Of a stretch of DNA of 64,000 nt, positions 37,687-45,679 are shown in pieces; position 1 is the first letter of the stretch, and every line of letters begins with the position of its first letter. The notes below the pieces were generated by a model that saw only the letters and a list, made by a program, of their open reading frames with translations, was not told the DNA's origin and did not search any database. The translations under genes and the position numbers were made by a program. Origin of the DNA: Aliidongia dinghuensis (GTDB lineage Bacteria > Pseudomonadota > Alphaproteobacteria > ATCC43930 > CGMCC-115725); assembly GCF_014643535.1 (NCBI RefSeq), contig NZ_BMJQ01000003.1, positions 248,001 through 312,000 on the forward strand. The letters are read 5' to 3'.

Positions 37687-37876
37687 GGGGGTTCCTTCTG
37701 GAAGAGCGGGCTGGAAGAGCGGGCGCTCAGAGTGTGGCGAAGCTGCCCGTCCGGGCAAGCCCCCGCCCTTGACAGGGCAATATGGACGAACACATAGGCA
37801 CAATGCCCAAGCCGTCTGCCCGGGAAAAGATCGTCGCCGAAAAGATCATCGCCACCGAAACCAGCTGGAGAGTTCC

Positions 37877-38278
37877 ATGACCGTCGAAGCCTCCACGCCG
37901 ACCAAGCCGAGGAAGATCCCGGGACCAGATCATCCGATCACGATCGAGCGCAATCCCGCTCGGGTCACCGTCACCTTGGCCGGCCGGGTCGTCGCCGACA
38001 CGACTGAAGCCCTGACCCTGCGCGAAGCCACCTATCCGGCGGTGCTCTACATCCCGCGCCGGGACGTCGACATGACGCTGCTGGAGCGTACCGACCACGC
38101 GACCTACTGCCCCTACAAGGGCGACTGCGCCTATTACAGCATCCCGCTCGGCGGCGATCGCTCAGTGACCGCGGTCTGGACCTATGAGCAGCCCTATCCT
38201 GCGGTCGCCGAGATCGCGGGCCATCTCGCCTTCTATCCGAACCGCGTCGACCGGATCGAGGAACGGCCGGCCGCCTGA
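37877..38278 (+). CDS. DUF427 domain protein
   Basis: 133-residue beta-rich protein. Family signature TYCPYKGDCAYYSI-like stretch (HATYCPYKGDCAYYSIPLGG) and AEIAGHLAFYPNRVD at the C-terminus. GGAG lies 7 nt before the ATG. Function is unknown for the family. It precedes egtB on the same strand with 213 bp between them, so co-transcription is possible but not shown. Confidence 0.88.
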   Translation: MTVEASTPTKPRKIPGPDHPITIERNPARVTVTLAGRVVADTTEALTLREATYPAVLYIPRRDVDMTLLERTDHATYCPYKGDCAYYSIPLGGDRSVTAVWTYEQPYPAVAEIAGHLAFYPNRVDRIEERPAA

Positions 38279-38491
38279 TTCCAGCGGCCTGACGGCGGTG
38301 GGTGCCCGGACCCGACGCCGTCGCCCCGTTTGTCACCAAGTGGCACCAGACAGGAACACTTCCCCGTGACGAATGGTTTATGGGAGATCGAACCTCACTA
38401 TCTGTTGACGGGTCTGTTTGCCGGATCGCTCCGTCAAAGGCCCAGCCCGGGCCATGCGAGCCGAAGATAAATGCGAGGGGAGAACAACGGC

Positions 38492-39766
38492 ATGTCCGCA
38501 GCACAGGCCGCAACCGCATCTGCCACGCCTGTCCCTACTCCGTCCGCTGATCCCTCGTCGCTAGCCGAGCGTTACAGGTTGGTCCGGGCGGCAACGGAAG
38601 CGCTCGCCGCCCCCCTGTCGGCCGAGGACCAGACGGTCCAGTCGATGCCGGACGCGAGCCCGACCAAGTGGCATCGCGCACACACGACCTGGTTCTTCGA
38701 AACCTTCGTGCTGCGCCCGCACGCCCCGGCCTACCGACCGTTCGACGAGCGGTTCTTCTATCTGTTCAATTCCTATTACGAGGCGATCGGCCCGCGCCAT
38801 GACCGGCCGGCGCGCGGCCTCATCACCCGGCCGGGCATCGCGGAGATCGCGGCCTATCGCGCCCATGTCGATGAGGCCATGGCGGTCTTGCTCGACGACC
38901 CGTCGCCGGCCCTGGCGGCCCTGGTCGAGCTCGGCCTGCACCACGAGCAGCAGCATCAGGAGTTGCTGCTGACCGACATCAAGCACGCGTTCGGCGCCAA
39001 CCCGTTCGCGCCGGTCTACGTGCCGCAGCCAGCACGAGACGCGGCCTCGGCTCCAAAACTCGGCTGGATCGATCTGCCGGTCGGCATTCGGCAGATCGGG
39101 CACGACGGCGAAGGGTTCGCCTTCGACAACGAAGGTCCGGCGCATCAGGTGCTGATCACCCGCGGCCGGATCGCCGACCGGCCGGTCAGCGTCGGCGAGT
39201 ATCTCGAATTCATGGCGGACGACGGCTATACCACCGCCAGCCTGTGGCTGTCCGAAGGCTGGGCGACGGCGCAGGCCCAAGGCTGGCAGGCGCCCACTTA
39301 TTGGGAGCGGCACGACGGCCGATGGCAGGTCCGCACGCTCCACGGGCTACTCGATCTCGAGCCGGCCGAGCCGGTGTGCCACGTGAGCTTCTTCGAGGCG
39401 GCGGCCTATGCCGTTTGGGCCGGCAAGCGTCTGCCGACCGAATTCGAGTGGGAGATTGCGGCCCGGTACCACGGTGGAGCAGCCGGTTGGATTGACCAAG
39501 TGCGTCCACATCCGCGGCCGCTCGTTGCTGGCTTCCACCAGGACGTCTGGGAATGGACCGGCAGCGCCTACCTGCCCTACCCCGGCTTCCGGCCGCCGGC
39601 CGGCGCCATCGGCGAATACAACGGCAAGTTCATGATCAACCAGATGGTGCTGCGCGGCCGCTCCTGCGCGACACCGCCCGGCCACGAACGCCTGACCTAC
39701 CGCAACTTCTTTCCGACGTCGGCCCGCTGGCAGTTCAGCGGCTTCCGCCTCGCCGAGGATCTCTGA
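38492..39766 (+). CDS. egtB: Ergothioneine biosynthesis sulfoxide synthase EgtB
   Basis: Non-haem iron enzyme of 424 residues that joins a thiol (cysteine or gamma-glutamylcysteine) to trimethyl-histidine with oxygen. An N-terminal DinB-like domain carries the iron ligands KWHRAHTTWFFE (His) and the HxxxH motif LHHEQQHQELLL. The C-terminal FGE-sulfatase domain contains ADRPVSVGEYLEFM, GKRLPTEFEWEIAAR and the final RNFFPTSARWQFSGFRLA. ATG 38492 has GGGAG about 9 nt upstream. egtD follows with a 1-bp gap. No egtA, egtC or egtE is in the window. Confidence 0.95.
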   Translation: MSAAQAATASATPVPTPSADPSSLAERYRLVRAATEALAAPLSAEDQTVQSMPDASPTKWHRAHTTWFFETFVLRPHAPAYRPFDERFFYLFNSYYEAIGPRHDRPARGLITRPGIAEIAAYRAHVDEAMAVLLDDPSPALAALVELGLHHEQQHQELLLTDIKHAFGANPFAPVYVPQPARDAASAPKLGWIDLPVGIRQIGHDGEGFAFDNEGPAHQVLITRGRIADRPVSVGEYLEFMADDGYTTASLWLSEGWATAQAQGWQAPTYWERHDGRWQVRTLHGLLDLEPAEPVCHVSFFEAAAYAVWAGKRLPTEFEWEIAARYHGGAAGWIDQVRPHPRPLVAGFHQDVWEWTGSAYLPYPGFRPPAGAIGEYNGKFMINQMVLRGRSCATPPGHERLTYRNFFPTSARWQFSGFRLAEDL

Positions 39767-39767
39767 C

Positions 39768-40736
39768 ATGTCGAACGCGCTCGAGCGGCTCCACGACCTG
39801 GAGCCTTCCACCGAGGAATTCCGCGCCGCCGTGCACGCCGGCCTCGCCCAGCCGCAGAAAAGCCTGCCCTGCAAATTCTTCTATGATGCCGAAGGCTCGC
39901 GCCTGTTCGAGCAGATCTGCGAACTGCCGGAGTATTATCCGACCCGGACGGAGCTCGCCTTGCTTGAGGCCCATGCCGGCGAGATCGCCCGGCTGATCGG
40001 CCCGCGCGCGCGGCTCGTCGAGTTCGGCTCTGGCGCCGGCATCAAGATCCGCCTGCTGCTGCAGGCGCTCGATCGGCCGGCCGCCTATGTGCCGGTCGAC
40101 ATCTCGCGCGAGCATCTGCTGGCGGCCGCGGTCGATCTCGCCCGGGATTTCCCGACACTCCGGATCGCGCCGATCTGCGCCGACTATACCCAGCCCTTCG
40201 CCTTGCCGGCGTCGGCCGGCGTGCACCCGGAGACGACGGTCGGGTTCTTCCCCGGCTCGACCATCGGCAATTTCACGGCCCCGGAAGCGCGCGGCTTCCT
40301 CGCGCGCGCCCGCCGACTGCTCGGCCCCGGCTCGGCCATGGTCGTCGGCGTCGACCTGCGCAAGGACAGGAATATCCTGGTGCCGGCCTATGACGATGCG
40401 GCCGGCGTCACCGCCGCGTTCAACCTCAACCTGCTGGTCCGGATCAACCGCGAGCTCGACGGCGATTTCGCGCTCGATCAGTTCACCCACGAGGCGCGCT
40501 GGAACGACACGCTGGGCCGGATCGAGATGCATCTGGTAAGCCGCCGCGACCAGGAGGTCCGCATCGGCGCCGAGCGTTTCCGCTTCCGCGAGGGCGAGAC
40601 GATCCACACGGAGAATTCCTATAAATACACGCTCGACCAGTTCCGGGCGATGGCGACGGACGCCGGCTATCGCCCTGAGGCCGTCTGGACCGACCCCAAA
40701 GGCTTGTTCTCGGTCCATATGCTGAGAGCCGATTGA
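39768..40736 (+). CDS. egtD: L-histidine N-alpha-methyltransferase EgtD
   Basis: SAM-dependent enzyme of 322 residues making hercynine (trimethyl-histidine) from histidine. N-terminal LPCKFFYDAEGSRLFEQICE, SAM motif LVEFGSGAGIKIRLLL, then YVPVDISREHLL and FFPGSTIGNF, and the histidine-site region IHTENSYKYTLDQF. It begins one base after the egtB stop, so the pair is one operon, supplying the substrate for EgtB. Confidence 0.96.
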   Translation: MSNALERLHDLEPSTEEFRAAVHAGLAQPQKSLPCKFFYDAEGSRLFEQICELPEYYPTRTELALLEAHAGEIARLIGPRARLVEFGSGAGIKIRLLLQALDRPAAYVPVDISREHLLAAAVDLARDFPTLRIAPICADYTQPFALPASAGVHPETTVGFFPGSTIGNFTAPEARGFLARARRLLGPGSAMVVGVDLRKDRNILVPAYDDAAGVTAAFNLNLLVRINRELDGDFALDQFTHEARWNDTLGRIEMHLVSRRDQEVRIGAERFRFREGETIHTENSYKYTLDQFRAMATDAGYRPEAVWTDPKGLFSVHMLRAD

Positions 40737-40750
40737 CGACACTCCTATTC

Positions 40751-40768
40751 CCGTCATGAGGATGACGG
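40751..40768. repeat. Minimal CCGTCAT...ATGACGG palindrome
   Basis: CCGTCAT-GAGG-ATGACGG consists only of the two ends of the composite repeats at 15-19 kb. It lies between the convergent egtD and hydrolase genes and may act as a terminator-like hairpin or be a deletion remnant of that repeat. Confidence 0.6.
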
Positions 40769-40778
40769 AATGGGACGA

Positions 40779-41738
40779 TCAGATTGTATGCAGCCAGCCC
40801 GCGACCTCGCGGGCGAGCTCGGCGCTGTTGTCGTCCATCATCAGCATGTGCGAATTGCCGGCGACGCCGCGTTCCGCCAGGAACCAGGCGTCGCTGCGCA
40901 CGCCGTGCCGGGTGAGATCGGCCGCGAAATTCCGATAGCGACCGGCGAGGTCGCGCCAGAGCGGTGTCGCATCCAGATGATCGCCCACGACCTGCAGCAC
41001 CCGCCAGCGGACGGCATCGGCCGCCGCGGGGAAGCCTGAGGCTTCGAGCAGCACCAGCGCCGCAATCTGCTCGGGCGCCGTAAGCGCCGCCCGCTGTGCG
41101 ATCTCGCCGCCCTGGCTATGGGCGACGAGCGCCACCGGCCGGCCGATCCGCGCCAGCACCGCGCCGAGCGCGGCCACCGCCGCATCGTCGGTCTGGCGCG
41201 GGAAGCGCGGCACCGAGCCGCGGATCATCTCGTCGAACGCGGCGGTCGGGAAGCGCTGCCGGGGGAACGGTCGGCGCGCCATGAAATCCGGTGCGGCACC
41301 GATCCGGAACAAGCTCCAGGCCTCCTCCGCGGAGCGCAGGATCGGCGGGCCGGGCCAGAGCTCGGGGAACGGGCACCAGCCGGCCCGGCCGCGCTCGACA
41401 TTGTCGACGACATAGACCGGGTGGCCCATGGCCAGGAAATCCATGAGCCAACCGGGCCGGCCATCGGGCGTCGCTTCCCACATGGTGCCTGTGTAGCCGC
41501 CGCCGTGCAGCAGGACGACAGGCAGCGCGTGCCGCCGGTCGGCCGGCACGAACCATTGCACATAGGCCTGCTCGATATGGAACAGGCCGTTCGGATCCCA
41601 GTCGAAATCAACGGTCGGCGTGAACTGGATCCGCCGGACCGGCTGGCCCTCGATCCGCACCTGCCGGCCACCGGCATAGAAGCTGCCGAAGCCGGCAAGC
41701 GGTACGCCCATCGGTGCCGCTTCGGGAGTCGTCATCAT
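40779..41738 (-). CDS. Alpha/beta hydrolase
   Basis: 319-residue hydrolase without signal peptide. Oxyanion region PVVLLHGGGYTGTMW, nucleophile elbow VAHSQGGEIAQ (Ser), and late HMLMMDDNSAELAREV carrying the probable catalytic His, with DDN as a nearby acid. Starts with a double ATG (41738/41735). It diverges from dmeR across 140 bp. Substrate unknown; esterase or lactonase-like activity is the most general call. Confidence 0.88.
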   Translation of the reverse strand: MMTTPEAAPMGVPLAGFGSFYAGGRQVRIEGQPVRRIQFTPTVDFDWDPNGLFHIEQAYVQWFVPADRRHALPVVLLHGGGYTGTMWEATPDGRPGWLMDFLAMGHPVYVVDNVERGRAGWCPFPELWPGPPILRSAEEAWSLFRIGAAPDFMARRPFPRQRFPTAAFDEMIRGSVPRFPRQTDDAAVAALGAVLARIGRPVALVAHSQGGEIAQRAALTAPEQIAALVLLEASGFPAAADAVRWRVLQVVGDHLDATPLWRDLAGRYRNFAADLTRHGVRSDAWFLAERGVAGNSHMLMMDDNSAELAREVAGWLHTI

Positions 41739-41841
41739 CGTGCTCCGGCCATGTTGTTTCCGATCGCAGGGGCGAACGCAGCGGCAGTGTACCGGAGAAC
41801 GCAGGCCAGACCTGGGGAATCCACCCTGGTCGCGCGCCTCG

Positions 41842-41865
41842 ATATAGGGTACCTACCTATCCTAA
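41842..41865. promoter_or_regulatory. Candidate DmeR operator
   Basis: ATAGGGTACCTACCTAT is an imperfect dyad (ATAGG-G-TA / TACCTAT) placed 14-30 bp before the dmeR start, in the leader region where CsoR/RcnR-family repressors bind their G/C-tract dyads. Confidence 0.45.
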
Positions 41866-41878
41866 AGAGGAGAGTGCC

Positions 41879-42157
41879 TTGAGCCACACCATTCGAGAGA
41901 AGCAGAAGCTCATCAACCGGGTCCGCCGCATCCGCGGCCAGGTCGAGGCGATCGAGCGCGCGCTTGAGAGCGAGCTCGGCTGCGAGAAGGTCATGCACAT
42001 GATCGCGGGCTGCCGGGGTGCGGTGAACGGGCTGCTGGCCGAGGTGGTCGAGGACCATGTCCGCACCCATCTGGTCGACCGCGAGCGCGATCCGGACGCC
42101 TTGAAGGAGGACGCCGTCGAGCAGCTGGTCGAGGTCGTCCACAGCTATTTCAAGTGA
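41879..42157 (+). CDS. dmeR: DmeR: CsoR/RcnR-family nickel/cobalt-responsive repressor
   Basis: 92-residue all-helical metal sensor. It begins with the RcnR-like MSHTIREKQKLINRVRRIRG, and the metal ligands are His3 plus the cysteine and histidines in LGCEKVMHMIAGCRGAVNGL (His/Cys set of the Ni/Co subfamily). The start is TTG 41879, with AGAGGAGAG 6 nt upstream. It is followed after 27 bp by the dmeF efflux pump gene. DmeR represses the pair when metal is low. Confidence 0.92.
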   Translation: MSHTIREKQKLINRVRRIRGQVEAIERALESELGCEKVMHMIAGCRGAVNGLLAEVVEDHVRTHLVDRERDPDALKEDAVEQLVEVVHSYFK

Positions 42158-42184
42158 AAGCCAGTTCCGAACGAGGGCAGAGCC

Positions 42185-43468
42185 ATGAGTGACAGCACGA
42201 TCCGTGTCGGGGACGCGGGCCACAACCATGTGTTCCTGGGCGCGGGGCACGAGAAGAACGAGCGTAAAACCTGGGCGGTCATCGCGCTCTGCTCAGCGAT
42301 GATGTTGGTCGAGATCGTCGGCGGCAGCTTGTTCGGATCGCTGGCCGTCGTAGCGGACGGCCTGCACATGTCGACCCATGCCGCGGCCATGCTAATCGCC
42401 GCACTGGCCTACACCTACGCCCGCCGCCATGCGAGCGATCCGTCCTTTGCCTTCGGGACCGGGAAGCTCGGTGATCTGGCCGGGTTCTCCAGCGCCATCA
42501 TCCTCGCAATGATCGCGCTATTGATCGGCTATGAGGCAGTCTCGCGCCTGATTCACCCCATCGCGATCGATGTCAACCAGGCGATCGCGATCGCCGCCGT
42601 GGGCCTGCTCGTCAACATCGCCAGCGCTTGGCTGTTGAGCGGCGGCGACCATGGTCACAGCCACGGTCATAGTCATGGGCATGCTCACGGCCAGCACGGC
42701 GACCACGAAGATGAGATTCGGCGGATCGACACGGGGCACGGCTTCCTGCTCCTCGAAGTGTTCGAAGACGGCGTGCCGCCGCGCTTTCGCGCTCGGTTTG
42801 AAGGCAGCCAGGGACCGATGCCCGTGCCAGGCGGCCAATCCCTGGCGATCGAAACCGTCCGGCCCGGCGGCGCGCGCCAGACCTTCACGTTCGCCAATCG
42901 GGGCGCCTACCTCGAATCCGTCGAAGAAATCCCCGAGCCGCACGAGTTCACGGCCCAGATTCGCCTCGCCCATAGCGGCCATGCCCATACCCACGAGGTC
43001 GCCTTCGAGGAGCACGGGCACGAGGCGGATGGCGGCGCGCATCGTGACAACAACATGCGGGCAGCCTTCGTCCATGTGGTCGCCGATGCGGCTGTGTCGG
43101 TGCTGGCGATCCTGGGCCTGCTGCTCGCGAAGTTCTTCGGCTGGACCTTCATGGACCCGGTCATGGGCATCGTGGGCATGCTGGTGATCGCGAACTGGTC
43201 CTTCGGCCTCGTCCGCGACACCGGCGGCGTGCTGCTGGACAAGACGGCGGACCGGCAGATGGCCGACCGGATCCGGCGCGAGATCGAAACTGATGGAGAC
43301 CGAGTGACCGACCTGCACCTCTGGCGGCTCGGCCCCGGCCACCTGGGCGCCATCGTGTCGGTCACGACCAGCCGGCTGCGTGCCGCCGATTTCTACCGTG
43401 CGCGGCTCGCGCGTTTCGGCGCGCTCTCGCACTTGACCGTCGAGGTGCACGGACGGGCCGGCGGCTGA
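42185..43468 (+). CDS. dmeF: DmeF: cation diffusion facilitator, cobalt/nickel efflux, with inserted domain
   Basis: 427-residue inner-membrane exporter, longer than ordinary CDF pumps (about 300). The TM2 metal site is DGLHMSTHA and the TM5 site HVVADAAVS. A histidine-rich loop (HGHSHGHSHGHAHGQHGDH) follows TM4. Between it and TM5 lies an extra segment of about 95 residues (FLLLEVFEDGVPPRFRARFE ... AQIRLAHSG) closed by a second His-rich stretch (HAHTHEVAFEEHGHE). The C-terminal cytoplasmic domain contains VTDLHLWRLGPGHLGAIVSV. The DmeR gene upstream and the His-rich loop support Co/Ni; zinc is possible. Confidence 0.92.
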   Translation: MSDSTIRVGDAGHNHVFLGAGHEKNERKTWAVIALCSAMMLVEIVGGSLFGSLAVVADGLHMSTHAAAMLIAALAYTYARRHASDPSFAFGTGKLGDLAGFSSAIILAMIALLIGYEAVSRLIHPIAIDVNQAIAIAAVGLLVNIASAWLLSGGDHGHSHGHSHGHAHGQHGDHEDEIRRIDTGHGFLLLEVFEDGVPPRFRARFEGSQGPMPVPGGQSLAIETVRPGGARQTFTFANRGAYLESVEEIPEPHEFTAQIRLAHSGHAHTHEVAFEEHGHEADGGAHRDNNMRAAFVHVVADAAVSVLAILGLLLAKFFGWTFMDPVMGIVGMLVIANWSFGLVRDTGGVLLDKTADRQMADRIRREIETDGDRVTDLHLWRLGPGHLGAIVSVTTSRLRAADFYRARLARFGALSHLTVEVHGRAGG

Positions 43469-43480
43469 GCGCCGCCGGCC
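43456..43480. terminator. Hairpin between convergent dmeF and binding-protein genes
   Basis: GGCCGGCGGC-TGAGC-GCCGCCGGCC, a perfect 10-bp stem spanning the dmeF stop codon. It lacks a U-run, so its efficiency as a terminator is uncertain. Confidence 0.5.
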
Positions 43481-43490
43481 TCTTCGGGCA

Positions 43491-44702
43491 TCAGGACTTC
43501 TTGACCAGCGGGCAGGTGCTCTCGCTCAAGGGGTGCGCCAGCTCCTCGCCCGGGATCTTCTTCACGATCTTGTAGAAGTCCCAGTCCTCCTTGGACTCGG
43601 CCGGTGTCTTCACCTGGGCCAGGTACATGTCGCGGATGACGCGGCCGTCGGCGCGGATATAGGCGCCATGGCTGAAGGCGCTCTCGATCTTGGTCTCGCG
43701 CATCTTCTTCATGACCGCGTCGGCGTCGTCCGAACCCAGCGCCTGGACCGCCTGCAGATAGTGGCGCACGGACTCATAGACGCCGATCTGCAGGAAGGTC
43801 GGTCGTCGGCCGTTGAACTTGGCGGCGAACTTGTCCGACCAGGCGCGCGTATCGGCGTTGAGGTTCCAATAGAACGGTGTCGTCAAATAGGTGCCCTGGG
43901 CCGCCTTGAGGCCGAGCGAATGCACGTCGGTCAGGAGCAGCAGCATGGCGGCCACCCGCTGGCCGCCCGCGGTGAGCCCGAACTCGGTCGCCTGCTTGAT
44001 CGCCTCGATCGTGTCGCCGCCGGCATTGGCGAAGCCTACGACCTGGGCCTTCGAGGCCTGGGCCTGCAGCAGGAAGGACGAGAAGTCCGGTGTCGCGAGC
44101 GGATGGTTGGCCGAGCCCAACACCTTGCCGCCGTGCTGCTCGATGATCGAGGTCGCATCCGCCTGCAGCTGATGGCCGAAGGCATAGTCGGCGGTGATGA
44201 AGTACCAGGTCTTGCCGCCCTGCTCGACCACCGCCTCGCCCGTGCCCTTGGCGAGCGCATAGGTGTCGTAGGTCCACTGGATGCCATAGGGCGAGCAGTT
44301 CTGGTTCGACAGCGCCGTCGTGCCGGCCGAGGAGGTGATGAAGATCTTCTTCATCTCCTTGGCGACGCCCTGGACCGCGAGGCCGGCGCCGGAATTGGGC
44401 GTATCGACGATGAGGTCGACACCGTCCTTCTCGTACCATTGCCGCGCGATGGTCGACGCGATGTCGGCCTTGTTCTGATGGTCGGCAAAGATGATCTCGA
44501 TCGGCTTGCCCGAGACCTGGTTGTTGAACTCCTCGGCCGCGAGCCGCGCTGCCACGACCGAGCCCTGCCCCGTCGCGTCCGAGACGACGCCCGACTGGTC
44601 GTTCAAGACGCCGATCTTGACGACGCCGTCCGAGATCTCGGCCGACGCGTGCTGCGCGTAAAGCGCCGTCGCCGCCAGCAAGGCCATCGTGAATTTCCGC
44701 AT
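43491..44702 (-). CDS. Branched-chain amino-acid-type ABC transporter binding protein (LivJ family)
   Basis: Periplasmic type I binding protein of 403 residues. Signal peptide MRKFTMALLAATALYAQHASA precedes EISDGVVKIGVLNDQSGV. The Peripla_BP_6 layout is visible in DLIVDTPNSGAGLAVQGVAK, ITADYAFGHQLQADATSIIE and VVGFANAGGDTIEAIKQA. ATG 44702 has GGAGGAAG upstream. It lies downstream of HMG-CoA lyase and CoA-transferase genes on the same strand across a palindromic repeat. A substrate catabolised by those enzymes (a branched C6 dicarboxylate or related acid) is more likely than leucine, but this is inference. No permease genes are adjacent. Confidence 0.9.
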   Translation of the reverse strand: MRKFTMALLAATALYAQHASAEISDGVVKIGVLNDQSGVVSDATGQGSVVAARLAAEEFNNQVSGKPIEIIFADHQNKADIASTIARQWYEKDGVDLIVDTPNSGAGLAVQGVAKEMKKIFITSSAGTTALSNQNCSPYGIQWTYDTYALAKGTGEAVVEQGGKTWYFITADYAFGHQLQADATSIIEQHGGKVLGSANHPLATPDFSSFLLQAQASKAQVVGFANAGGDTIEAIKQATEFGLTAGGQRVAAMLLLLTDVHSLGLKAAQGTYLTTPFYWNLNADTRAWSDKFAAKFNGRRPTFLQIGVYESVRHYLQAVQALGSDDADAVMKKMRETKIESAFSHGAYIRADGRVIRDMYLAQVKTPAESKEDWDFYKIVKKIPGEELAHPLSESTCPLVKKS

Positions 44703-44741
44703 GTTCTTCCTCCCCAATATCGTTTCGTTCGCTTGGCGCCG

Positions 44742-44805
44742 CCCTCACCCCAACCCTCTCCCGCGTGCGGGAGAGGGAGGGACCCGCTAAGCGGGAGGGT
44801 GAGGG
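44742..44805. repeat. Intergenic palindromic repeat, CCCTC...GAGGG family, second copy
   Basis: CCCTCACCC at one end and GGGTGAGGG at the other, with an internal CCCTCTCCCGC-GT-GCGGGAGAGGG hairpin. It fills the gap between the HMG-CoA lyase and binding-protein genes and resembles the element at 8697-8829. Confidence 0.75.
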
Positions 44806-44806
44806 T

Positions 44807-45679
44807 CTATCCGCTGATCAGTTTCGCCGCGACCTCGCCCGCCGCCATGATGCGGTCCGGGTCGACGCCCGTCGCAATGCCGAGCCCGGCCAGCGCTTCC
44901 GCGGCGGTCTCGATCGAGAGATTGCCGCCGACGCCGGCGGTAAAGGGCGAGCCGCCCAGGCCCGCGAGCGTCGCATCGAGCCAGGCTGCCCCCGCCTGCA
45001 CGGCGGCGAGCGCGTTCACCAGGCCGCGCCCGCGTGTGTCGTGGGTATGGCCGCCGAAGGCGACGTTCGGCCAGAGCCGGCGCGCCCGGTCGAACAGGTC
45101 CCAGACCCGGTCGGGCCGCGCGTGGCCGGTCGTATCCGCCATGCCGATCTCGGTGATGCCGAGCTCGACCAGCCGGCCGACCATGTCGAGCGTGCGGTCC
45201 GGCGCGATATCGCCCTCGAAGAAGCAATGGAACGCATTGGCGACGGCAGCGCTGAACCGGATGCTGGCCGTCCGTGCGTCGGCCGCCATGCGCGCGATCT
45301 CGTCCATCGACTGCTCGGGCGTGCGGTGCGCGTTCTTTTCGTTGTAGGTGCGGCTCGCGGAGACCACCGCCTCGACCTCGCCGACGCCGGCGGCCCGCGC
45401 CCGCTCGAGCCCGCGCGGGTTGGCGACGAGCACGGAGAGCCGCTCCGGCACGCCGGCGAGCGCCGCCCACAGCGCTTCGGCATCGGCCAGCGCCGGCACG
45501 CGCGCCGGATTGACGAAGGACGTCACCTGCAGCTCGGAGACGCCGGCCGCGACCAGCGCGCGATAGAGCGTCAGCTTCGCCTCGGTCGGCAGCACCGTCT
45601 CCAGGTTCTGCAGCCCGTCGCGCAGGGTCACGTCGCGTAGCCGCAGGGTCTTGGGGCCGGTTGTCCAGGGATTCGTCAT
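44807..45679 (-). CDS. Hydroxymethylglutaryl-CoA lyase
   Basis: DRE-TIM metallolyase of 290 residues that cleaves 3-hydroxy-3-methylglutaryl-CoA to acetyl-CoA and acetoacetate (or a related citramalyl-type substrate). Motifs LRDVTLRDGLQNLETVLPT (substrate arginine and metal aspartate), FGGHTHDTRGRGLVNALAAV (HxH metal ligands) and GGSPFTAGVGGNLSIET. The catalytic-cysteine loop of HMG-CoA lyase (GCPY-like) reads GLGGSPF here, with no cysteine visible. The ATG overlaps the CoA-transferase stop (TGATG). The missing cysteine may mean a different acyl substrate. Confidence 0.85.
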   Translation of the reverse strand: MTNPWTTGPKTLRLRDVTLRDGLQNLETVLPTEAKLTLYRALVAAGVSELQVTSFVNPARVPALADAEALWAALAGVPERLSVLVANPRGLERARAAGVGEVEAVVSASRTYNEKNAHRTPEQSMDEIARMAADARTASIRFSAAVANAFHCFFEGDIAPDRTLDMVGRLVELGITEIGMADTTGHARPDRVWDLFDRARRLWPNVAFGGHTHDTRGRGLVNALAAVQAGAAWLDATLAGLGGSPFTAGVGGNLSIETAAEALAGLGIATGVDPDRIMAAGEVAAKLISG

